From the NCBI GenBank assembly GCA_009692685.1, contig SHYS01000001.1, positions 248,001-312,000 on the forward strand: 64,000 nt of DNA. Direction: 5' to 3'. The notes beneath the pieces were generated by a model. The model was not told where the DNA came from. It was given only the letters and a program-made list of their open reading frames with translations, and did not search any database. This document shows, one piece after another, positions 44,873-53,268 of this stretch. Positions within the stretch are counted from its first letter, which is position 1. Each line of letters starts with the position of its first letter. Source of the stretch: Dehalococcoidia bacterium. GTDB lineage: Bacteria > Chloroflexota > Dehalococcoidia > UBA2979. Made by a program: the position numbers and the translations under genes.

Positions 44873-46092
44873 ATGGCGGCCACGTCTGCGCTCGACCAAT
44901 TCGGGGACGCATCGCGCACGCAGGCTGCGCTCTCCGCGCTCCTTGTCATCAGTGACCCCGAGATTCTCGAGTCGCTGCGCCGGTCTTTCCGCTCCACGGG
45001 TTTTTGGTGGTTGGCGAGGCATGGCCGGGCATCGATGCGGTCCGGCGCGCGGATGCGCTAAAGCCCGACGTGGTGGTGCTCCACATCGAGGAGCCGATCG
45101 TGCCAGCGCTGCGCACGGCACAAGCCCTAGCGGACTCCTGCGACGCGGGGCTCGCGGTGATTTCGAGCGCGGACGACCTGGACACGATGCGCCGCGTCAT
45201 GAATGCGGGAGCGCACGACTTCGCGACACTGCCGCTTTCGGATGCCGAGCTTCGCGACGCTGCACGTCGAGCAGCCTCGACGGCCGGGCGACGGGCGTCG
45301 GCAGGTTAGACGGAGAAGAAGAGCGCGACCACCGGCCGCGTGGTGACCGTGGCGGGTGCTCGCGGCGGTGTCGGGAAGAGCACGATTGCGGCGAACCTGG
45401 CCATCGAGATCGCGCGCACGACGCGCGCAGCGGTGAATGTCGCCGACCTGGACCTGCTGTTCGGTAGCGTGGCGATGATGCTGGATACGCTGTCTGAGAT
45501 CGGATTGCAGGAGTGGAAGCGCGATCGAGTGCGCCACAGCTCCACGGCGGTGTCGCCGTACCTGACGGAGACGAAGTCGGGGGTGCGCCTGCTGGCGGCA
45601 CCGACCGACCCAGACGCTTCGCTGGAGCTGTCTGCGAGCGATGTATCCGACCTGATCTCGGACCTGAGCAGCACGTACGACTACGTGGTGGTGGACACGG
45701 CGCTCGGATACACCGAGGTGACCGCCGCAGCGCTGGAGCGTGCGACGCTGCCGTTGCTGGTGACGACGCCGGAGATCAGCTCGCTGCGGGCGACTCGGTT
45801 CGTGGTCAACGACTTGCGCAGCCGCGGCGCCACGAGCGAGCGTCTTGCGGTAGTGGTGAATTATTCGAGGGCGTTCGTGGGCTCGAAGGAACTGGCGGAG
45901 ACGCCGGGTGCTTCGGTGAGCTGGGAGATCCGGCACGACGTGCAGGTGCTGCGCGCTGCGAAGGCGGGGGTGCCTGTCAGCACGGAGAAGGCCGGCGCGC
46001 TGATACCTCGAGTGCTTCACGAGATCGCCGCCGAGGTGTCGGGCGTGGTCGCGAGCCAGGGGTCGCGACGCTGGCTACTCAGAGCCGGCTAA
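44873..46092 (+). pseudogene. CpaE/TadZ-like protein (receiver-like domain plus MinD/ParA ATPase), frameshift and in-frame TAG
   Basis: ATG 44873 starts MAATSALDQFGDASRTQAAL. A receiver-like domain begins LSALLVISDPEILESLRRSFRSTGF; a one-base slip in the TTTTT run near 45000 shifts frame to VVGEAWPGIDAVRRADALKP, which continues to TAG 45307-45309. The same frame then carries TEKKSATTGRVVTVAGARGGVGKSTIA, the deviant Walker A of MinD/ParA-type ATPases, and DYVVVDTALGYTEVTAAALE, to TAA 46092. CpaE proteins place type IV/Flp pili. The receiver part is a pseudo-receiver, as usual for CpaE. The ATPase half alone has an upstream stop, so both lesions need repair. No other pilus genes are visible nearby. 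Confidence 0.72.
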
Positions 46093-46273
46093 CCCGGGAA
46101 ACCATCGCAGCTGCGCTCGACAGGGCGCGGCTGCCCGCGCCGCTCTCGTGACACTTCCCTCTGGGCACTGTGTCCGGCGCCATCCGATCCGCGAGTATTG
46201 ACACCACAGGCGAGCCACGCAGTGGCGCAGTCACGGCGACGCGTGCCGTGCCGAACTGGGCTGGAGCGTGAGG
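46093..46273. other. Short intergenic gap with no recognised feature
   Basis: 181 bases between the CpaE-like gene and the CAP/SCP gene (convergent ends). I find no hairpin or gene that I can support. Confidence 0.4.
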
Positions 46274-47119
46274 TCAGTTGCGGAAGAGCTGCGTCACCAT
46301 GACGTGCGTCGCGTCCTTGCGGACGATGCCGATGCCGATGCCGATGCCGATGCCGATGCGGGCCAGCTTCGGGTTTAACAGGTTCGCCCGGTGGCTGGGG
46401 GAGTTCATTAGCGCCTCATGGGCGAGGGTGGTGTCGCCAGCCCAGGCGATGTTCTCGGCGGCGCTGGTGTAGGTGATGCCCGCGGCCGCCATGCGGGCGA
46501 ACGGGTCGAGTCCTTCTGGGTTGATGTGCGAGAAGTAGCCCCGAGCCACCATGTCGGCGGAGTTACGCCGTGCCACCTCGATGAGTGCCGGGTCGAGCGT
46601 GAAGACCGGGAGGCCGTTGGCGACGCGGGCCTGATTCACTAGGGCGAGCATCTGCGCTTCGGACTGTTCGAGGGCGGCGACGCCCGATGGAGGCGGCAGC
46701 GGCGGGGGCGTGGATGTGGGAGCGGGCGTCGCTGCGGACGAAACAGCGGTGGTTGATGAGCAGACGAGGATGATCGGGCTCTGCGCGGGCAGGTTGCTGC
46801 CGGCGAACATCGTGCGGAAGCTCAGGTTCACAGCGTCCGGCGCGCCGTAGAGGTAGCCGATGAGTTCGTCGCCGCCTGAGCGGTTGGTCCAGAGCGAGCG
46901 TGGGCTACACGACGTACTGGCGAGGGCGGCACGCACGTCCTCGGTGGAGCCACCGCTCCAGAGCAGGACACCCATGGCACCGGGACCGGGGACCGCGCCG
47001 ACGAACTGTCCGGCGTGGGCGCTCGAGGCGCCGAGTGACATCGAGGCGCCAACGAGGAGGGCGAGGAGCAGGCGACGTGCTGTCGCCCCCGGCATAGAGG
47101 CCCTGGCGCGATCGGACAT
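46274..47119 (-). CDS. Exported CAP/SCP (CAP-superfamily) protein
   Basis: A 281-residue protein. I take ATG 47119, which precedes a clear signal peptide (RRLLLALLVGASMSLGASSAHAG). A first domain of about 90 residues contains SGGDELIGYLYGAPDAVNLS and a Ser/Thr/Pro-rich linker. The CAP domain follows (EQSEAQMLALVNQARVANGLP near residue 150, ARRNSADMVARGYFSHINPEG near 180, and NSPSHRANLLNPKLARIGIG near 245). CAP proteins are secreted, with roles from wall binding to peptidase-like activity. A (GI)n expansion near the end comes from a six-base repeat. Confidence 0.88.
   Translation of the reverse strand: MSDRARASMPGATARRLLLALLVGASMSLGASSAHAGQFVGAVPGPGAMGVLLWSGGSTEDVRAALASTSCSPRSLWTNRSGGDELIGYLYGAPDAVNLSFRTMFAGSNLPAQSPIILVCSSTTAVSSAATPAPTSTPPPLPPPSGVAALEQSEAQMLALVNQARVANGLPVFTLDPALIEVARRNSADMVARGYFSHINPEGLDPFARMAAAGITYTSAAENIAWAGDTTLAHEALMNSPSHRANLLNPKLARIGIGIGIGIGIVRKDATHVMVTQLFRN
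46322..46357. repeat. Six-base microsatellite (GATGCC) within the CAP/SCP gene
   Basis: About six tandem copies of GATGCC (plus strand), read on the minus strand as repeating Gly-Ile in the last beta-strand of the CAP domain, where relatives usually have only one or two Gly-Ile pairs. In-frame six-base units let the strand length change without frameshift. Confidence 0.85.
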
Positions 47120-47283
47120 GCGGCCATTATCGGCGTTCGTCCTCACATAACCCAGTCGTAAACCCCCTAGGCCAGGATAAGAAGTCGCCATGCTGGAGCG
47201 GGCGCGAGCGACGATATTCCGGCACCAGCTGATGGTGAGAGGCGGTACCGTTCGAGGTCGGCGGCAGGTCAGAGGGGTGGGCC

Positions 47284-49167
47284 ATGCTACTCGAAAGGGC
47301 GCGCGCAATTGGATGGCGTGACACACGCGCGATCCGTCGGAACGTGATGCGGGGCATTGCGGCTGTGTTCGTGCTGACGGCGTGTCTGCCCTCGATGGTG
47401 GCGGGTCAGACGCCGCAGCGCGAGCAGATCACCGCGTACAACATCGACGTCGCGGTGGAGCAGACAGGCTCACTCCTGATCACGGAGACGATCGCGTACT
47501 TCTTCGACGCGGAGCGCCACGGGATCCTGCGTGATATCACCGTGCGGCTGCGTTACGACGACAGGTACGACCGCGCCTATCCCCTCGATGTCGTGAGCGT
47601 GGACTCGAAAGACGGCGCTCCCGACGAGTACACCGTCGAAGACATCGGTGGTGGGATGACGCGCATCCGGATCGGCGACCCGAAGAAGACGATCCAGGGA
47701 GCGCACACCTACGCCATCAGCTATCGAGTGCGCGGCGCGCTGAACGCGTTCCCGGACCACGATGAGTTGTACTGGAACGTGGTGGGGAACGCCTGGCCGG
47801 TGCCGATCGGTCTGGTTACCGCGCGAGTCGGCCCGAACGCAGACGGTCAGCGTGCTGGTACTCCCGGCTGGTGGTCGGCACCGCTCGAGGTGGCGTGCTT
47901 CGCCGGGCCGCTGGGATCGCAGCGCACGTGTCGAACCGCCTCGATCGACGGAGGGCAGGCTCGTTTTGCGCACCCCGCGTTGCAGCCGTACGAGGGACTG
48001 ACAGTGGTGGTCTCGCTTGCGAAGGGCGTGGTGCCTGCGCCGAGCCCGATCCTAGAGGAGCGCTGGAGTTTCGGACGCGCGTTCGCGGTCACACCGCTCA
48101 CCGTTGGGATGGCAGCCCTCGTGCTGGCCGGGGTGGTGTACGGGCTGGTGCGTGTCTACTGGACGACCGGTCGCGACCTGCGCTGGGCGGGGTCGCCCAT
48201 CGATGCGGTGTTCGGGAAGGCGGGTGCGCCTGAGACCACCGTGGCGTGGGGCGACAACGGGCCGTATCCGGCGGAGTACATCCCGCCCGAGGGGATGCGC
48301 CCCGGCCTGATGGGCACGCTGGTCGACGAGACCGCACATCCCCTCGACGTGACGGTGACGATCATCGACCTCGCGTCGCGGGGCTACCTGCGCATCGAGG
48401 AGATCCTGAAGGAGGGCTGGTTCGGCAAGCCCGATTGGAAGCTGGTGCAGTTGAAGGAAGGCGGTGACCTCCTCGAGTACGAGCAGCTGCTCCTCGATAG
48501 CGGCCTGTTCGAGGACGGGCCGGAGGCCTTGCTGTCGGACCTGAAGGACCGTTTCGCGGGACGAATGCACACGGTCCAGGAGGTGCTGTACGACGAGGCG
48601 GTTGCCCGGGGCTGGTTCACTTCGAGTCCGCAGTCGCAACGGACCCGCTGGATGTTGTTCGGGATGCTCATCCTCGTCGCAGCCGTCGTCGTTGAGGTGG
48701 CGACCGCCGCCTTCACGCACTTCGGCATCGTGCCGCTGCCGCTCGTGCTCGGCGGAATCGTGCTGCTGGTGATGAACAAGTCGCTTCCGAGGCGCACGGC
48801 CGCGGGGACTGCCGCGCTGCGTCACGTCTTGGGGTTCCGGCGATTCATCGACGACGTGGAGGACGAGCGATCGCGCTTCGCGGAGCAGGCGCACCTGTTC
48901 TACGACTACCTGGCGTTCGCCATCGTGTTCGGGCTGACGGCGAAGTGGGCGAAGGCCTTCGCAGGGTTGGCGAACGCGCCGCCGCCACCCAGCTGGTACG
49001 TCTCGTCGAGCGCCTTCTCGGTAATGGCATTCTCGAACTCGATGGACAACTTTGGGGTGACTGCGACGGGCACGATCGCGAGCACGCCGAGTGGGTCGGG
49101 CGGCAGCGGGTTTAGCGGTGGCTCCTCGGGTGGAGGTGGCGGCGGTGGCGGCGGGGGCAGCTGGTAG
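47284..49167 (+). CDS. DUF2207-family membrane protein
   Basis: A 627-residue membrane protein. ATG 47284 follows AGAGGGG; ATG 47347 is a second possibility. N-terminal signal (GIAAVFVLTACLPSMVAG) leads to an extracytoplasmic beta-rich domain (ITAYNIDVAVEQTGSLLITETIAYFFD and HGILRDITVRLRY), then a transmembrane helix near residue 280 (VTPLTVGMAALVLAGVVYGL), a cytoplasmic domain, two further helices near residues 460-500 (LFGMLILVAAVVVEVATAAF) and a Gly/Ser-rich tail ending GGGGGGGGSW. This layout matches DUF2207 proteins, predicted membrane proteins of unknown function. Complete. Confidence 0.9.
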   Translation: MLLERARAIGWRDTRAIRRNVMRGIAAVFVLTACLPSMVAGQTPQREQITAYNIDVAVEQTGSLLITETIAYFFDAERHGILRDITVRLRYDDRYDRAYPLDVVSVDSKDGAPDEYTVEDIGGGMTRIRIGDPKKTIQGAHTYAISYRVRGALNAFPDHDELYWNVVGNAWPVPIGLVTARVGPNADGQRAGTPGWWSAPLEVACFAGPLGSQRTCRTASIDGGQARFAHPALQPYEGLTVVVSLAKGVVPAPSPILEERWSFGRAFAVTPLTVGMAALVLAGVVYGLVRVYWTTGRDLRWAGSPIDAVFGKAGAPETTVAWGDNGPYPAEYIPPEGMRPGLMGTLVDETAHPLDVTVTIIDLASRGYLRIEEILKEGWFGKPDWKLVQLKEGGDLLEYEQLLLDSGLFEDGPEALLSDLKDRFAGRMHTVQEVLYDEAVARGWFTSSPQSQRTRWMLFGMLILVAAVVVEVATAAFTHFGIVPLPLVLGGIVLLVMNKSLPRRTAAGTAALRHVLGFRRFIDDVEDERSRFAEQAHLFYDYLAFAIVFGLTAKWAKAFAGLANAPPPPSWYVSSSAFSVMAFSNSMDNFGVTATGTIASTPSGSGGSGFSGGSSGGGGGGGGGGSW

Positions 49168-49258
49168 CCGCACCCGCGACTGACATCGAGGGCGCACGGC
49201 GCGCCAACGGGGGCTATCCTGACGCGCGACCTTCGGAAGCGTGCGGAAGGGGGCCTCG

Positions 49259-50008
49259 ATGTACCCATACGAGGGCATGCTGGCGGAGACGGTCCTGTTC
49301 CAGGGCCACAACGGTGACTGGGTGAGCGGCTACGCGGCGCGACCACTGGGCGCGGGTCCGCGCCCGGGCGTAATCGTGATCCACCACATGCCCGGCTGGG
49401 ACGAGTGGAGCAGGGAAGTCGTCCGCAAGTTCGCTGCGCACGGCTACGACTCCGTGGGGCCGAACCTGTTCCATCGATTCGGCGAGGGCTCACCGGACGA
49501 CGTGGCGGCGGTGGCCCGGTCGCAGGGTGGCGCCTCGGACGCGCAGGTGATGGGGGACGCCGAGGGCGCGGCCGCTTACCTGCGAGCGCTGCCGTCCTCG
49601 AATGGCAATGTGGGGATCATCGGATTCTGCTCGGGCGGGCGTCAGGTCTACCTCGCGGCGTGCTCGATCCCGTCGTTGAACGCGGCGGTCGACTGCTGGG
49701 GTGGTGGCGTGATCGCGACGCCGGAGCAGCTGAACGAGAAGCGGCCGGTGGCGCCCATCGATCTGACGAAAGACATGCAAGTGCCGCTGCTGGGGATCTT
49801 CGGGAACGAGGACCGCAGCCCGACGCCAGAGCAGGTGGACCAGACCGAGGCGGAGCTGCAGAAGCTCGGCAAGGTCTACGAGTTCCATCGATATGACGGT
49901 GCGGGCCACGGCTTCTTCGCGACCGACCGTGCGGGCTACCGACCGGAGCAGGCCGTTGATGCCTGGGGCAAGGTGTTTGCGTGGTACAAGAAATGGCTGA
50001 GTGCCTAG
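49259..50008 (+). CDS. Dienelactone hydrolase family protein
   Basis: A 249-residue alpha/beta hydrolase with a Cys nucleophile: GFCSGGRQVYLAA (near residue 121), HHMPGWDEWSREVVRKFAAHGYD near 43, an Asp in GNEDRSPTPEQ near 183 and a His in YDGAGHGFF near 213. This is the DLH pattern of carboxymethylenebutenolidases, which open lactones in aromatic degradation, though relatives act on other esters. ATG 49259 is preceded by GGAAGGGGG. Full length. The following small gene is unrelated but on the same strand. Confidence 0.93.
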   Translation: MYPYEGMLAETVLFQGHNGDWVSGYAARPLGAGPRPGVIVIHHMPGWDEWSREVVRKFAAHGYDSVGPNLFHRFGEGSPDDVAAVARSQGGASDAQVMGDAEGAAAYLRALPSSNGNVGIIGFCSGGRQVYLAACSIPSLNAAVDCWGGGVIATPEQLNEKRPVAPIDLTKDMQVPLLGIFGNEDRSPTPEQVDQTEAELQKLGKVYEFHRYDGAGHGFFATDRAGYRPEQAVDAWGKVFAWYKKWLSA

Positions 50009-50055
50009 CGCGCCTTGACATCGAGTACCAGAGCGACGTCGAGGGGAGTACGCAG

Positions 50056-50355
50056 ATGTGCACGTGGATCATCGAGAAGGCCGAGCTGAGCGGGAGCGCT
50101 AAGGGCGCCGAGGGCTGGTTCGACGTCCGACAGGCGAACGTGTACTACGACCACCCGTTCCACGCGCAGTTCGACCACGCGCTGATCATCGACTTCGTGC
50201 AGGACCCGGACACGCCCGGCCATCGGGTGGCCGTGGAGCTGACGGCGGATTCCGCGCGGCGGCTGATGGAGTCGATCCGCTTGGCCATCGCGACGGGCGT
50301 GGACGCGCACGCCGAGGATTTACAGGCGGCGCCGGCCCTTGCGCACGCGCACTGA
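50056..50355 (+). CDS. Small conserved protein of the DUF6295 type
   Basis: A 99-residue protein from ATG 50056 with GAGGGGAG upstream. It begins MCTWIIEKAELSGSAKGAEG and continues FDVRQANVYYDHPFHAQFDHALIIDFV, a pattern I associate with small DUF6295-like proteins widespread in Actinobacteria and Chloroflexota. Conserved aromatic and histidine residues hint at metal or ligand binding, but the function is unknown. Ends TGA. Confidence 0.75.
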   Translation: MCTWIIEKAELSGSAKGAEGWFDVRQANVYYDHPFHAQFDHALIIDFVQDPDTPGHRVAVELTADSARRLMESIRLAIATGVDAHAEDLQAAPALAHAH

Positions 50356-50387
50356 GGGCACGCCTCTGCCTCGGAGGCCGGTATTCC

Positions 50388-50464
50388 CCGCTCGTCCTGA
50401 GTGTGTCGAAGGGCGAGCAGGACTGACGCCGTCGGCTCATGGTTCGACATGCTCACCATGAGCG
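50388..50464. repeat. Head-to-head pair of hairpin repeats
   Basis: 50388-50421 has arms CCGCTCGTCCT... paired imperfectly with ...GGGCGAGCAGG around GAGTGTGTCGA. 50434-50464 has arms GGCTCATGGT/ACCATGAGCG around TCGACATGCTC. Loops carry one or two changes from the consensus. Confidence 0.7.
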
Positions 50465-50543
50465 GGGGAGTGCACTCACCATGAGCGGGGGAGTGAACTC
50501 ACCACGAGCGCGGAAGTGAACTCTCGATGACTCGGTGAGGAAA
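50452..50543. repeat. 23-base tandem repeat, four units
   Basis: Units 50452-50474, 50475-50497, 50498-50520 and a degenerate 50521-50543 share CTCACCATGAGCGGGGGAGTG. The array starts in the right stem of the preceding hairpin repeat, suggesting expansion of that arm, and ends 16 bases before the GTG start of the next gene. Confidence 0.85.
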
Positions 50544-50559
50544 CCCATCTGGGCGGGAA

Positions 50560-51192
50560 GTGGGCGTGGGCGACATCGAGCTGCTGTTCGACGGACCCGA
50601 GGACGCGCGCGACGTGCTCGTGCTGGCACACGGGGCGGGCGCGGGTATGCGGCACCCGTGGATGACCTCGATGGCGGGACGACTGGGCGATGCCGGGCTG
50701 CGGATAGCACGCTTCGAGTTCCCGTACATGGCTCGCAGGATCGAGGGCAGTCGAGCCGGGCTGCCCGACACTGAGCGCGTGTTGCGCGCGACCTGGATCA
50801 AGGTTGTTGAACGCCTCGGAGGTGGGGGCGCAGTGGTCGTCGGTGGGAAGTCGATGGGTGGACGCACCGCCAGCATGATCGCGGACGATGTGGGATCGCG
50901 GGGGCTGGTCTGCCTCGGGTACCCGTTTCACCCGACGGGGCGGCCGGAGCGCCTGAGGACGGCGCACCTCGATGGGTTGCGCACGCCGGCGCTGTTCGTG
51001 CAGGGCACGCGCGATATCAAGGGGAGCCGGGAAGAAGTCGCAGGGTACGCGCTGTCGCACTCGATCCGCGTGCACTGGCTCGAGGATGGCGACCACTCGT
51101 TCGCGCCTCGCAAAGCGTCAGGGCACACCGCCGTGGGGCACCTCGATGCCGCGGCCGCGGCGGTGGTTGAGTTCGTGCGGGGTCTGCGGTGA
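50560..51192 (+). CDS. Alpha/beta hydrolase (KANL3/Tex30-like, dienelactone-hydrolase-like)
   Basis: A 210-residue protein, GTG 50560. It has the family's VLAHGAGAGMRHPWMTSMAGRL (residues 21-42), the nucleophile elbow GGKSMGGRTASMIA (near residue 98), QGTRDIKGSREEV (near residue 149) and DGDHSFAPRK (near residue 178). The layout matches the short KANL3/TEX30-type alpha/beta hydrolases of unknown substrate. It ends overlapping the following gene by four bases (TGA within GTGA), so the two are translationally coupled. Confidence 0.85.
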   Translation: MGVGDIELLFDGPEDARDVLVLAHGAGAGMRHPWMTSMAGRLGDAGLRIARFEFPYMARRIEGSRAGLPDTERVLRATWIKVVERLGGGGAVVVGGKSMGGRTASMIADDVGSRGLVCLGYPFHPTGRPERLRTAHLDGLRTPALFVQGTRDIKGSREEVAGYALSHSIRVHWLEDGDHSFAPRKASGHTAVGHLDAAAAAVVEFVRGLR

Positions 51193-51512
51193 CTGCCGGA
51201 GATCGAGGCGCAGCGCCAACGCTCCGCTACGACTCGGACTGCCGGTTCTGCACGGCGAGCGCGCGCTGGATCGAGGGGCGCTCGGGCGCGCGCGTGCGCC
51301 TCGAAGCTGCACCAGGAATCGGTGCGGCGGAATTCGCGGCCGGTGGGGCAGTGCGTCGAGGCGGCGCGGCGGCTACCGCGGCGTACGCATTAGCGACGGG
51401 ACAGCGCTGGGTGCGCGCCCTCGATGCGCCGGTGGTGTCGCTGCTGCGGGACGCGGCCTACGCTGTCATTGCACGTTCGAGGTGGGCGCTAGGACGACTG
51501 GGGAGGCGCTAG
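51189..51512 (+). CDS. DUF393 (DCC family) thiol-disulfide oxidoreductase-like protein
   Basis: A 107-residue protein starting at GTG 51189, overlapping the preceding stop. YDSDCRFCTASARWIE holds the DxxCxxC motif of the DCC family, predicted thioredoxin-like proteins, followed by the variable middle and the typical AYALATGQRWVRALDAPVV. Predicted redox-active; role unknown. Short but within range for the family. Confidence 0.82.
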   Translation: MTAGDRGAAPTLRYDSDCRFCTASARWIEGRSGARVRLEAAPGIGAAEFAAGGAVRRGGAAATAAYALATGQRWVRALDAPVVSLLRDAAYAVIARSRWALGRLGRR

Positions 51513-51521
51513 GGCGCGTCC

Positions 51522-51599
51522 CCGCTCATGGTGAGCCTGTCGAACCCCTCAGCCAGCGCCACGACTACCGGCTCGTCCTTCGACAGGCTCAAGACGAGC
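51522..51599. repeat. Head-to-head pair of hairpin repeats
   Basis: 51522-51547 has CCGCTCATGGTGAGCCTGTCGAACCC, whose right arm has partly decayed. 51571-51599 has arms GCTCGTC-CTT/AAGACGAGC around TCGACAGGCTC. They fill the gap between the DUF393 gene and the convergent VOC gene. Confidence 0.75.
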
Positions 51600-51666
51600 G
51601 GGAACCCGGAGTGCGGCCAGCAGCGGTGCCGCGCGGTGATCCTCGGAAGGTCCGGCATGCTCGCCG

Positions 51667-52089
51667 CTACGAGGGTGGAGCGGCCTGGTTGAACTCAAGC
51701 ATGACGTTACCGTTGAGTGCGGGGTGAATCCACGCCGAGGTGGGCGACGCGGGCTCGGTGTTGACCTTGAGGCCGGCGCCGGTCGCCATCGCGATCTGCG
51801 TGGCCGTGTCGTCGACGTGCATGCCGACGAGATAGATGCCCTCACCGCCGGGGTAGGCGGGCCCCTCGCGCATCTTCATGAAGCGGGCGAGGGCGCTGTC
51901 CGGCGTGGAGGGTGAGATCACCTCGATTAGGTTGCCGTCGTCGTTGCCGATCATGCAGTTGCGGAAGCCCCAGCTGGTGTCGAGGACCTCGGTGCGCTTC
52001 TTGAGGCCGAACGCCTTCGTGTAGCGCTCGACAGCGGCATCGATGTCGTTGACGGCGATGGAGAAGTACTGAATGCCCAAGATGGCCAC
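51667..52089 (-). CDS. VOC-superfamily (glyoxalase/bleomycin-resistance-like) protein
   Basis: A 140-residue single VOC unit. GTG 52089 has AGGAAGGCAGG upstream and gives the family start VAILGIQYFSIAVNDIDAAV; the longer open frame is not family-like. Paired beta-alpha-beta-beta-beta modules are visible: YFSIAVNDIDAAVERYTKAF and GIYLVGMHVDDTATQIAMAT. Metal ligands would be H/E; the first module has no His in the usual place (AVND), so this could be a methylmalonyl-CoA epimerase-like or other VOC enzyme. Substrate not assigned. Confidence 0.83.
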   Translation of the reverse strand: MAILGIQYFSIAVNDIDAAVERYTKAFGLKKRTEVLDTSWGFRNCMIGNDDGNLIEVISPSTPDSALARFMKMREGPAYPGGEGIYLVGMHVDDTATQIAMATGAGLKVNTEPASPTSAWIHPALNGNVMLEFNQAAPPS

Positions 52090-52211
52090 GCGCGGCCTGC
52101 CTTCCTCGCTACGCTCGGGGACGCGTCGCTGTGACGCGTCGACAAGGGCAGTATGCCATGTGTGCGCAAGCGTCAGTGCGTCCGCGCACGCTGGCTGATC
52201 GATGAGGGGTG

Positions 52212-53213
52212 ATGGAGTCGAGGACGTTCGGCAGGCTGGGTCGAGTGTCGGCGCTGACCCTTGGTGGTGGTGGCATCGCGCAGATCTGGGGTGCGACGAC
52301 GCGCGAGGAGTGCGTCGCAACGGTGCGCGCGGCGGTCGAGGCGGGCATCGACTGGCTGGACGTAGCGCCCTCGTACGGCGCGGGCGAGGCGGAGCGCGTG
52401 GTAGGCGAGGCGTTCGGCGGCGCGTTGCCCGCGGGCGTGCGAATCAGCACCAAGTGCCAGCTCGGCAATCCCCCGGCCGCCGAGGTCTACGACCGGCTGC
52501 GCACCAGCCTCCTCGAGAGCTTCGAGCGGGCTCGGGTGGACCACGTCGACCTGTTCCTGCTGCACAACCTGGTGACGCCGGACGGCTGGCTGCCGCCGGG
52601 CGTCACGAGTGCCACCTCCGCCGAGATCGCTGGCACGCCTCGAGCAGGCACGCCGCGCACGCTGTTCGTCGAGGCGGTGCGCCCCGCCTTCGAGCGCCTG
52701 GTAAGCGAGGGACTGACGCGGGCGTGTGGCATCACCGGCATCGGCATCCCCGAGTCGGTCATCGCCACGCTGGGCGAGCGCCCCGCGCCCGCGGCCGTGC
52801 AGTGCATCACGAACCTCCTCGACTCCCCGGGCGGACTGAAGCGCTACGAGGGGGACGCGCGGCCGCGCGCGATCATCGAGGCGGCGAACGCCTCGGGAGT
52901 TGGGGTGATGGGGATCCGCGCCGTGCAGGCAGGTGCGCTGACGGACGCGATCGACCGCGCGCTATCGGATGGCTCGGCGGACCGCGCGGACTACGAGCAC
53001 GCGGCGCCCTTCCGTGCGCTGGCGAAGGAGCTGGGGGAGTCGACGGCGGCGCTGGCGCATCGCTACGCGCTGTCGATGCCGGGCGTGTCGACGGTGGTGC
53101 TCGGCGTGAAGAACCGCACGGAGCTGGCGGAGTGCGTGGCCGCCGAGGCACGGGGTCACCTCGATACGGCGCTCATGGCACGGATCGATGCTGTCGGGGG
53201 GGGGCGGGGATAG
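52212..53213 (+). CDS. Aldo/keto reductase
   Basis: A 333-residue NADPH-dependent oxidoreductase with a TIM-barrel signature. GTG 52209 and ATG 52212 are adjacent; I use ATG. The catalytic tetrad is visible: D in GIDWLDVAPSYG with Tyr in the same stretch (near 45-58), K in RISTKCQLGN (near 80) and H in DLFLLHNLVTPD (near 115). MPGVSTVVLGVKNRTELAE near the end is the cofactor-binding region. Substrate not known. Converges with another aldo/keto reductase; a hairpin lies between. Confidence 0.93.
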   Translation: MESRTFGRLGRVSALTLGGGGIAQIWGATTREECVATVRAAVEAGIDWLDVAPSYGAGEAERVVGEAFGGALPAGVRISTKCQLGNPPAAEVYDRLRTSLLESFERARVDHVDLFLLHNLVTPDGWLPPGVTSATSAEIAGTPRAGTPRTLFVEAVRPAFERLVSEGLTRACGITGIGIPESVIATLGERPAPAAVQCITNLLDSPGGLKRYEGDARPRAIIEAANASGVGVMGIRAVQAGALTDAIDRALSDGSADRADYEHAAPFRALAKELGESTAALAHRYALSMPGVSTVVLGVKNRTELAECVAAEARGHLDTALMARIDAVGGGRG

Positions 53214-53215
53214 AA

Positions 53216-53252
53216 ACGAGAGGGGCCGAGGATCGTCCTCGTCCTCTCTCCG
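53216..53252. terminator. Imperfect bidirectional hairpin between convergent aldo/keto reductases
   Basis: GAGAGGGGCCGAGGA pairs with TCCTCGTCCTCTC around a short loop, in the 55-base gap between the two convergent genes. There are no long U-runs on either strand. Confidence 0.55.
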
Positions 53253-53268
53253 GCGAGCGCGCTTCGAG

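Noticed and set aside
50388..50543. A CRISPR array, suggested by regular spacing of repeats.
   Set aside because: The units are direct tandem repeats without spacers and are linked to a hairpin family, so not CRISPR.
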